22,379 nt of DNA from Alphaproteobacteria bacterium UBA6347 (GTDB taxonomy: Bacteria; Pseudomonadota; Alphaproteobacteria; CAAGCB01; CAG-977). The stretch's first letter is position 1. Each line of letters starts with the position of its first letter. This document shows positions 1-6,221 of this stretch, one piece after another. The stretch spans positions 1 to 22,379 of the forward strand of contig DJRZ01000060.1 of assembly GCA_002440235.1 (NCBI GenBank). Direction: 5' to 3'. The translations under genes and the position numbers were made by a program. The notes beneath the pieces were generated by a model. That model saw only the letters and a program-made list of their open reading frames with translations, was not told where the DNA came from and did not search any database.

Positions 1-402
1 GGCGGTTACGCCCCCATCAAAGACATTTACAAAACGGACGCCTACGCTTTGGCGCGCTGGCGCAACGCGCACCACCCCCGCTGGATTAAAAACGACGTGC
101 ACAAAATCATGCCCGACCGTCTGATCACCAAAGCGCCGACCGCGGAACTGCGCCCGAATCAAAAGGACGAGGATTCTCTGCCGCCTTATAAAACGCTGGA
201 CGCGATTTTGAAGCGTCTGATCGAAAACGACGAGGGGATTGACGAAACCGTCGCGGCGGGATTCGACGAATCCGTCGTCCGCAAGGTTTATACGCTGTTG
301 CATCGCAGCGAATTTAAGCGTACACAGGGGGCGCCCGGTGTCAAACTGTCCCGCCGTTCGTTCGACGGGGATTGGCACTATCCGATTACCAAAAAGGTTT
401 AA
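1..402 (+). CDS. nadE: Glutamine-dependent NAD+ synthetase, C-terminal part (5' end outside the window)
   Basis: This is the C-terminal end of NAD+ synthetase, which amidates nicotinic acid adenine dinucleotide to NAD+ in the cytoplasm using ATP. The reading frame is open from base 1, so the gene begins upstream of the window; the TTG at 49 is internal. Visible family signatures are the segment RLITKAPTAELRPNQKDED, followed by DSLPPYKTLDAIL and the terminal SEFKRTQGAPGVKLSRRSF block that ends these enzymes (seen directly; matched to the family from memory). The N-terminal glutaminase and the ATP-binding SGGxDS motif would lie outside the window, so whether this is the long glutamine-dependent or the short ammonia-dependent form is inferred from the C-terminal sequence style. 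The stop at 400-402 lies 4 bases before the gltX start, so the two are probably cotranscribed. Confidence 0.9.
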   Translation, partial: GGYAPIKDIYKTDAYALARWRNAHHPRWIKNDVHKIMPDRLITKAPTAELRPNQKDEDSLPPYKTLDAILKRLIENDEGIDETVAAGFDESVVRKVYTLLHRSEFKRTQGAPGVKLSRRSFDGDWHYPITKKV

Positions 403-406
403 AAAC

Positions 407-1756
407 GTGATTACTGTTCGTTTCGCCCCCAGCCCGACGGGATACATGCATATCGGGAACCTGCGCACCGCGCTGTTGAATTATCTGTACGCGCTGAGCG
501 CGAAAAAAACGACGGGCGAGGATTTTACGTTCGTTTTGCGCATGGACGACACGGACACGGAACGGTCGAAACCCGAATACGAACAAGCCGTGTACGAAGA
601 CATGCGCTGGCTGGGGATTCCGTGGGACAGGCTGGAACACCAGTCGAAACGGCTGGATCGCTATAATCGGGTGCTGGAGGATTTCAAACGCCGCGGTCTG
701 GTCTACGCGTGCTATGAAACGGCGGAAGAGCTGGAATACAAACGCCGCCGCCAGCGCGCGCGGGGACTGCCGCCCGTGTACGATCGCGCGGGGTTGAAGC
801 TGACCGCCGAAGACAGGGCTAAACTGGAATCCGACGGACGCCGTCCGCATTACCGTTTCAAGCTGGAACACCGCGAAGTGTCGTGGGACGACATGGTGCG
901 CGGGCATTGTTCCTATAACGGCGCGCACCTCAGCGATCCGATCGTCGTGCGCGAAGACGGGACTTTCCCGTATATGCTGCCGTCCGCCATTGACGACGCG
1001 GATTTCGCCGTGACTCACGTTATCCGCGGCGAAGACCACGTCACCAACACGGCGGTTCAAATCCAGATGTTCGAAGCGCTGGACGCGAAGCCGCCCGTGT
1101 TCGGGCACCCGCCTTTGCTGACGGGACGCGAGGGAAAGCTGTCGAAGCGGCTGGGGTCTTTAAGTTCCCGCGAATTGCGCGAACAGGGCGTCGAGCCGAT
1201 GACGATCGCGTGTCTGCTGGCGCGTTTGGGAACGTCCGATCCCGTCGTCGTCTGTCACGGTTGGGAAGAGCTGGCGGGGCATTTCGATTTGACCCGTTTC
1301 GGTCGCGCCCAGCCGCATTTCGACACCGGCGATTTGTTCAAACTGAACCCGCGCGTCGTGCGGTCCATGCCTTTGGACGCCGTGAACGCCCGCTTGCGCG
1401 AACGCGGCGAAAAGGAAATCGCGGCGGATTTCTGGACGGCGGTCAGCCCGAACATCGACAAAATCGCCGACATCGCCGAATGGGAAAAGATCTGCTATAC
1501 GGACGAAAGTTTCGAACTGGACGGCGACGACCGCGCTTTCTGCCGCCGGGCGGCGGAGCTGTTGCCGTCGGGCGGGTTCGACGAAACGACGTTTCAGGCT
1601 TGGACCGCCGTCGTCAAGGAAAAGACGGGGCGAAAGGGCAGGGATCTGTTCCACCCGATCCGTCTGGCTTTGACGGGGCGCGAACAGGGACCCGAACTGA
1701 AAGCGCTGTTGCCCGTTCTGGGGCGTGAAAAAACCATCGCGCGTTTGCAAGGATAA
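407..1756 (+). CDS. gltX: Glutamyl-tRNA synthetase (class I)
   Basis: It charges tRNA with glutamate, using ATP, in the cytoplasm. I take the GTG at 407 as start. It gives the standard N-terminus VITVRFAPSPTGYMHIGNLR, lies 4 bases after the nadE stop, and has AAGG at 394-397. The same frame runs open back to 239, but that part lies inside nadE. The class I HIGH motif appears as HIGN (residues 15-18) and the KMSKS motif as KLSKR (244-248). The protein is 449 residues, at the short end for bacterial GluRS. The segment ACLLARLGTSDP and the anticodon-binding region resemble the shorter alphaproteobacterial GluRS. Alphaproteobacteria often carry two GluRS paralogues, one serving tRNA-Gln; which this is cannot be decided here. 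The stop codon overlaps the cysS start. Confidence 0.95.
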   Translation: MITVRFAPSPTGYMHIGNLRTALLNYLYALSAKKTTGEDFTFVLRMDDTDTERSKPEYEQAVYEDMRWLGIPWDRLEHQSKRLDRYNRVLEDFKRRGLVYACYETAEELEYKRRRQRARGLPPVYDRAGLKLTAEDRAKLESDGRRPHYRFKLEHREVSWDDMVRGHCSYNGAHLSDPIVVREDGTFPYMLPSAIDDADFAVTHVIRGEDHVTNTAVQIQMFEALDAKPPVFGHPPLLTGREGKLSKRLGSLSSRELREQGVEPMTIACLLARLGTSDPVVVCHGWEELAGHFDLTRFGRAQPHFDTGDLFKLNPRVVRSMPLDAVNARLRERGEKEIAADFWTAVSPNIDKIADIAEWEKICYTDESFELDGDDRAFCRRAAELLPSGGFDETTFQAWTAVVKEKTGRKGRDLFHPIRLALTGREQGPELKALLPVLGREKTIARLQG

Positions 1757-3138
1757 TGAAAATGACTTTTACCGTATTCAATACTTTGACCCGCAGAAAA
1801 GAAGAGTTCGTTCCGCTGAATCCGGACAATGTCCGCATGTACGTTTGCGGTCCGACGGTGTACGACCGCGCCCATATCGGCAACGCGCGCCCGATCATCG
1901 TTTTCGACACGCTGTACAGATTGCTGAAACAGCTGTATCCGAAAGTCACCTATGTCCGCAACATCACGGACGTTGACGACAAAATCATTAAAAAATCGCA
2001 GGAATCCGGCGAGCCGATCAGCGTCATCACGGAACGCACGGCGCGCTTTTTTCACGAAGACATCGCCGAATTGAACGCTCTGCCGCCCGACGTCGAACCG
2101 CGCGCGACGCAGCACATTCCCGAAATGATCGCGCTGGTGCAAAAACTGGTCGACAACGGCTACGCTTACGAAGCGCAGGGACACGTCCTGTTCAGCGTCG
2201 CGAAGATGAAAAACTACGGTTGCCTGTCGCACCGTTCGATGGACGAGATGATCGCGGGCGCGCGCGTCGAAGTCGCTCCGTACAAGCGCGACGCCGCCGA
2301 TTTCATTTTGTGGAAGCCGTCCGACGACACCCAGCCCGGCTGGGAAAGTCCGTGGGGACGCGGTCGCCCCGGCTGGCATCTGGAATGTTCCGCGATGAGC
2401 AGCAAGTATCTGGGCGAAACGTTCGACATTCACGGCGGCGGTCAGGATTTGATCTTTCCGCATCATGAAAACGAAATCGCGCAGTCGTGCTGCGCTTTCG
2501 GACACGATTTCTACGCCAAATACTGGTTGCACAACGGGCATTTGATGGTCAACGGCGAAAAAATGTCCAAATCGCTGGGCAATTTCTTCACCATTCGCGA
2601 AATCCTCGACCAAGTGCCGGGCGAGGCGTTCCGCCTGTACACGCTGGGAACGCATTATCATCAGCCGCTGAACTGGCTGCCCGACGGGCTGAAACAGGCG
2701 AAACAGGTGATGGATCGATTCTACGCGGCTTTGCGCGCGACGCCCGCCGTCGACTTGACGGACGCTGAACCGGACGAAGAGCTGGTCGACGCGCTGAAAG
2801 ACGATTTGAACACGCCGAAAGCGATCGCCGTTCTGCATTCCCTGCTGTCCGCTTTGAACAAAGCGGAAGACGCCGGGGAACAGAAGCGCGTTAAACGCGA
2901 ACTGCTGGCTTCCGCGCATCTGCTGGGATTGCTGTACAAGGATCCCGAAGAATGGTTCCGCGCGGGAACGCGGGCGGACGCGCCGGAGGAAGCGGAAATC
3001 GAAGCGTTGATCCAAAAACGCGCCGACGCCCGCAAAGCCAAAGATTTCGCCGCCGCCGACGCCGTGCGCAAGAAATTGGCGGACATGGGCGTCGTCATCG
3101 AGGACACGCCGAACGGAACGCAGTGGAAAAGGGCGTAA
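1756..3138 (+). CDS. cysS: Cysteinyl-tRNA synthetase (class I)
   Basis: It charges tRNA-Cys with cysteine. The protein is 460 residues, the normal length. The ATG at 1756 overlaps the gltX stop in a TAATG junction; an ATG two codons later (1762) is an equally possible start. The zinc site that selects cysteine is intact, with C31, C211, H236 and E240 in the same spacing as the E. coli enzyme. HIGH is HIGN at 40-43, KMSKS is exact at 269-273, and the FPHHENE block is present. The C-terminal DALR-type and anticodon-binding helices end at an ADAVRKKLADMGV segment. It is the last gene of the nadE-gltX-cysS run, and its stop codon sits in the loop of a terminator hairpin. Confidence 0.97.
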   Translation: MKMTFTVFNTLTRRKEEFVPLNPDNVRMYVCGPTVYDRAHIGNARPIIVFDTLYRLLKQLYPKVTYVRNITDVDDKIIKKSQESGEPISVITERTARFFHEDIAELNALPPDVEPRATQHIPEMIALVQKLVDNGYAYEAQGHVLFSVAKMKNYGCLSHRSMDEMIAGARVEVAPYKRDAADFILWKPSDDTQPGWESPWGRGRPGWHLECSAMSSKYLGETFDIHGGGQDLIFPHHENEIAQSCCAFGHDFYAKYWLHNGHLMVNGEKMSKSLGNFFTIREILDQVPGEAFRLYTLGTHYHQPLNWLPDGLKQAKQVMDRFYAALRATPAVDLTDAEPDEELVDALKDDLNTPKAIAVLHSLLSALNKAEDAGEQKRVKRELLASAHLLGLLYKDPEEWFRAGTRADAPEEAEIEALIQKRADARKAKDFAAADAVRKKLADMGVVIEDTPNGTQWKRA

Positions 3139-3151
3139 ATCGCCCTTTTTT
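3127..3151 (+). terminator. Rho-independent terminator overlapping the cysS stop codon
   Basis: A perfect 9-bp stem (AAAAGGGCG at 3127-3135, CGCCCTTTT from 3141) closes a 5-nt loop TAAAT and runs into a T tract of six. The TAA stop of cysS is in the loop, so the stem's 5' arm is coding. Confidence 0.85.
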
Positions 3152-3248
3152 CCGTTTTGAACGGCGGTGAAACATATTTGTCACTATTCCTTTTTTTTAA
3201 AAAGGAGTATCCTGTAAAAAGAATTGAAATTTTATCGGCGAGGGTGCG

Positions 3249-3881
3249 ATGAAAAAAACACAAGACAAAACAAACAGCCGCTTGGCGGCGACGCTTTCTT
3301 TGGCTGTGGTGTTGACGGCGTCTTTTGCCCGAGCGCAGTCGTTGCCGACCGATCCGTGGGCGGCGGCGCAGGAACAACAGCAACAGGTTCAACAACAGCC
3401 GCAATATCAGCAGAGCTATTACGGCAACGTTCAGACGGGGGCGGCGAACACGGGCGTCGTTCACGTTCAGCAGGTCGGACCCGTCGTGTACGGTTCCCAA
3501 CCGTACCAGCCGACGTACGCGGGCGGCAGCAACAACATCTGGAACACGAAAATGCCCGAATTTACGGGGGAACTGACAACGTGGGGCACGGATTACGGTC
3601 AGCGCGCCACGGCGCCCGAAGTCAACATGCACAACATGCTGTCGATCACGCAGCATTTGCGCAACATGGGCTATAAAATTCCGACGTCGTTTGAAAGCAA
3701 GGTGAAAAACGCTCCCGCGGCGGTGCGCAATCGCATTTTCAAGGCGATGAACGAACTGAAAAAACAAAACGATCCGTTTTCAAACGGCGCGAAGATCGCT
3801 TTGAAACAGTTTGAAAAGGAAACGGGACTGGATTACGAAAATCTGGTCGGCAATTCGCTTAACCTGATTTCCGCGAAATAA
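3249..3881 (+). CDS. Small secreted Gln-rich protein with a C-terminal domain shared with the 10501-11079 protein
   Basis: The function is not recognised. The 210-residue product has a Sec signal peptide (KK near the N-terminus, hydrophobic core about 13-26, likely cleavage after ARA at 27-29). A low-complexity linker rich in Gln, Tyr and Pro follows (about 38-95), then a compact helical-looking C-terminal domain (about 131-208). That domain aligns with the C-terminus of the secreted protein at 10501-11079: both have R-x-x-G-x-x-(I/L)-P, then a P eleven residues further on, then E-K-x-x-G-(L/V) and a final L-(I/M)-S, with one four-residue gap. The start ATG follows GAGGGTGCG. The gene is monocistronic, between the cysS terminator and its own strong terminator. 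A periplasmic or surface location is inferred from the signal peptide only. Confidence 0.8.
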   Translation: MKKTQDKTNSRLAATLSLAVVLTASFARAQSLPTDPWAAAQEQQQQVQQQPQYQQSYYGNVQTGAANTGVVHVQQVGPVVYGSQPYQPTYAGGSNNIWNTKMPEFTGELTTWGTDYGQRATAPEVNMHNMLSITQHLRNMGYKIPTSFESKVKNAPAAVRNRIFKAMNELKKQNDPFSNGAKIALKQFEKETGLDYENLVGNSLNLISAK

Positions 3882-3891
3882 ACTTTTTACG

Positions 3892-3935
3892 AAAAGAAAC
3901 ACCGCTTCGGTTCGTCCGCGGCGGTGTTTCTTTTT
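3892..3935 (+). terminator. Strong Rho-independent terminator after the secreted-protein gene
   Basis: A perfect 14-bp inverted repeat (AAAAGAAACACCGC at 3892-3905 and its complement at 3921-3934) with a 15-nt loop ends in a T run. The A-rich left arm means it could also stop transcription on the opposite strand. Confidence 0.9.
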
Positions 3936-4005
3936 GTGATTTGATTTCGCGACGGCACGGTTCCCCCCCGTGTTCGCAGATGAAAGCGATATTTTTTCGA
4001 AACGC

Positions 4006-4036
4006 TTGACTCTATAATCGTTACGGAGTTTATAAC
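4006..4036 (+). promoter_or_regulatory. MerR-type promoter and operator of the MATE-merR operon
   Basis: The -35 element TTGACT (4006-4011) and -10 element TATAAC (4031-4036) are separated by 19 bp, the over-long spacer typical of promoters activated by MerR-family proteins through DNA distortion. A dyad of the form ACTC-N2-TAA-N3-TTA-N2-GAGT fills 4009-4029. It starts at the fourth base of the -35 and ends one base before the -10, the same geometry as MerR-family operators such as that of copA. The likely ligand is the MerR/GyrI-domain protein encoded as the second gene of the operon, giving drug-responsive autoregulation. A TATAAT at 4013-4018 lies inside the dyad and has no good -35 at normal spacing. 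Confidence 0.8.
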
Positions 4037-4069
4037 CGCCGTAACGGGTATTGCCGCAGGAGGATAGCG

Positions 4070-5404
4070 ATGCGAAATAATCTGACCGAAGGAAGCGTTT
4101 TTAAAAATGTCGCCGATTTTTCCGTTCCGTATTTTGTCGCGTACTTTTTGCAAACTCTGTACGGAATGGCGGATTTGTTCATTATAGGACGGTTCGACGG
4201 CGTGGCTGAAACAACGGCGGTTTCCATCGGATCTCAGGTCATGCATATGCTGACCGTGGTAATTGTCGGTTTGGCGATGGGGACGACGGTCGGCGTCGCT
4301 CAAGCCGTCGGCGCCGGCAAAAAAGAACGCGCCGCGTTCAATATCGGCAACACGTCGGTGTTGTTTTCGGCGGCAGCCGTCGTTTTAACGGTTGTTTTGC
4401 TCGCGTCGGTCAAATCCGTCGTGGCGGCAATGTCGACTCCGTCGTCCGCCGTTGCGGAAACAACGGTCTATTTGACGATTTGTTTCGCAGGGATTCCTTT
4501 CATCACGGCGTACAACGTTATCGCGTCCGTTTTCCGCGGACTGGGCGATTCCAAAAGCCCGATGCTTTTTATCGCCGTAGCGTGCGCGGCGAACATTGTT
4601 TTGGATTATGTCTTTATCGGCGTCATGGACATGGGGGCGACCGGCGCGGCGCTGGGAACGGTGCTGTCGCAGGCGGTCAGCGTCGCCGTTTCCCTGTATG
4701 CGATTTGCCGCCGCGACGCCGGCGTTTCATTGAAAAAACGCGATTTTAAAATCAGAAAACCCGTTATGGCTAAATTGCTGAGAATCGGGATACCGGTCGC
4801 TTTGCAGGACGGCTTTATACAAGTGGCTTTTATCGTTATTACGATTATCGCCAACCGGCGCGGATTGACGGACGCCGCCGCCGTCGGAATTGTCGAAAAA
4901 GTGATCGGTTTTTTGTTTTTGGTCCCGTCGTCTATGCTGTCCGCCGTGTCGGCTTTGGGGGCGCAAAACATCGGGGCTAAAAAATTCGACCGCGCGATCG
5001 AAACATTATGGTGCGCCATGGGAACAGCCGTGTTGTACGGCGCGCTGGTTTCCGTCGCGACGCAGTATGTCGCCGTTCCCGTCGTCGGAGCGTTCACAAA
5101 CGACGCGGCGGTCGCCGAAGCGGGCGGGGCGTATCTTCGCGGCTATGTGTGGGATTGCCTGTTCGCGGGGGTGTCGTTCTGTTTCAGCGGCTATTTTTGC
5201 GCGGCGGGCAGATCCGAACTGTCGTTTTTGCACAATATCGTTTCAATAGCGATCGTCCGCGTCCCGGGAGCTTGTCTGACGTCGAACGCTTTTCCCGAAA
5301 CATTGTATCCGATGGGATTGACGTCGCCCGCGGGGTCTTTGTTGTCTTGCGCGATTTGCCTGATTGCTTTTCAAAAATTGACGGGAAAGAATCAAAATGA
5401 GTAA
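4070..5404 (+). CDS. MATE-family multidrug efflux transporter
   Basis: This is an inner-membrane antiporter of the MATE family, probably exporting cationic or amphipathic drugs in exchange for Na+ or H+. The 444-residue protein has about twelve hydrophobic segments in two halves. N-terminal family features are PYFVAYFLQTLYGMADLFIIGRF and, later, GLAMGTTVGVAQAVGAGKK. The second half repeats the pattern with IPVALQDGFIQVAF and ALGAQNIGAKKFDRA. AGGAGG precedes the ATG by 7 bases, so the start is secure. It overlaps the next gene, a MerR regulator, by 8 bases, and a MerR-type promoter lies just upstream. This recalls the bmr-bmrR order of Bacillus, exporter first. Codon use looks somewhat more AT-rich than in neighbours, so horizontal acquisition is possible but unproven. 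The substrate cannot be read from the sequence. Confidence 0.92.
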   Translation: MRNNLTEGSVFKNVADFSVPYFVAYFLQTLYGMADLFIIGRFDGVAETTAVSIGSQVMHMLTVVIVGLAMGTTVGVAQAVGAGKKERAAFNIGNTSVLFSAAAVVLTVVLLASVKSVVAAMSTPSSAVAETTVYLTICFAGIPFITAYNVIASVFRGLGDSKSPMLFIAVACAANIVLDYVFIGVMDMGATGAALGTVLSQAVSVAVSLYAICRRDAGVSLKKRDFKIRKPVMAKLLRIGIPVALQDGFIQVAFIVITIIANRRGLTDAAAVGIVEKVIGFLFLVPSSMLSAVSALGAQNIGAKKFDRAIETLWCAMGTAVLYGALVSVATQYVAVPVVGAFTNDAAVAEAGGAYLRGYVWDCLFAGVSFCFSGYFCAAGRSELSFLHNIVSIAIVRVPGACLTSNAFPETLYPMGLTSPAGSLLSCAICLIAFQKLTGKNQNE

Positions 5405-6221
5405 AAACGGTTTGTTTCAAATCGGCGCGGTCGCGCGAAAATTCAAAATCAGCGTTGAAACTTTGCGCTATTACGAACGGATCGGTTTGCTGATTCCGGA
5501 ATACGTCGATTCTGAAAACGGCTACCGTTATTACGGTTACCGGCAGTTTGAAATATTAAACACCGTTCGGTATTTGAGAACGCTGGGCGTGGGGCTGGAC
5601 GAAATAGTCCGCTTTGTGAAAAACAGAGATGTCGGCGGATTGAAAGACATGTTGCGCCGCCAAAAGGAAACGGTTGTCCGAAAAATAGCGGAACTGCAAA
5701 GGATTGAGCGGAAAATAGACAATCGTTTAAACTGGCTGTTTGACGCCGAAACCGTCCGGTTGAATCGGATCGAACTGAAGTTGTTGCCGCCTTGCCGCAT
5801 GGTCGCCGTCAAAGATCCGCGCGAGATCGGAAATTTTCTGGACATGGAACCGCCCGTCGACAAGTTGGGGGAAAAGCAAAAGGAAGCGGTTCTCTTTCTG
5901 GGAAAAGTGGGGGCGGGCGTTTCGATCGAAAATTTGGAAAAAGGGAACTTTGGAAAATATGAAATTTTTTTCCTGATTTTAGACGATGAAGACATATTCG
6001 ACGACGGCGCCGTCATTCGCTGTCCCGAAACGCGGGCGGCGGTGGTTCGTTTTTGCGGCACCCACGCCCAAGCGGGCGGGCATTACCGCGAACTGATGAC
6101 GTTCATACGGGAAAACGGTTTGAAAATTAACGGCTTTTCGCGGGAAATCGCGTTGATAGACAACACGGTTTCCTCCGACGACACGCGTTTTGTGACGCAA
6201 ATAGCCGTTCCCGTGGAATAA
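5397..6221 (+). CDS. MerR-family transcriptional regulator with GyrI-like ligand-binding domain (BmrR type)
   Basis: This is a drug-sensing transcription activator. The 274-residue protein starts with a MerR winged-helix domain (about 6-75): FQIGAVARKFKISVETLRYYERIGLL, then NGYRYYGYRQFEILNTVRYLRTLGV. A dimerisation coiled coil follows (about 85-118) and then a GyrI-like effector domain (about 125-274, beginning at the IELKLLPPCRMVAVK strand). This is the layout of BmrR, which binds lipophilic cations and twists a promoter with a 19-bp spacer. The 8-base overlap with the MATE gene and the matching promoter at 4006-4036 indicate that it controls its own operon. The stop abuts the stop of the convergent downstream gene with no bases between. 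Confidence 0.92.
   Translation: MSKNGLFQIGAVARKFKISVETLRYYERIGLLIPEYVDSENGYRYYGYRQFEILNTVRYLRTLGVGLDEIVRFVKNRDVGGLKDMLRRQKETVVRKIAELQRIERKIDNRLNWLFDAETVRLNRIELKLLPPCRMVAVKDPREIGNFLDMEPPVDKLGEKQKEAVLFLGKVGAGVSIENLEKGNFGKYEIFFLILDDEDIFDDGAVIRCPETRAAVVRFCGTHAQAGGHYRELMTFIRENGLKINGFSREIALIDNTVSSDDTRFVTQIAVPVE

Noticed and set aside
239..406. N-terminal extension of gltX from an ATG at 239
   Set aside because: It lies wholly inside nadE in another frame; the GTG at 407 gives the normal GluRS N-terminus.
1594..3015. 473-codon open frame on the minus strand across cysS and the end of gltX
   Set aside because: It is an antisense shadow of two well-recognised synthetases and has no ribosome-binding site or recognisable motif.
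4019..4046. Inverted repeat CGTTACGG/CCGTAACG as the operator of the MATE operon
   Set aside because: It is perfect over 8 bp but is off-centre and spans past the -10; the 21-bp dyad at 4009-4029 fits MerR geometry much better.
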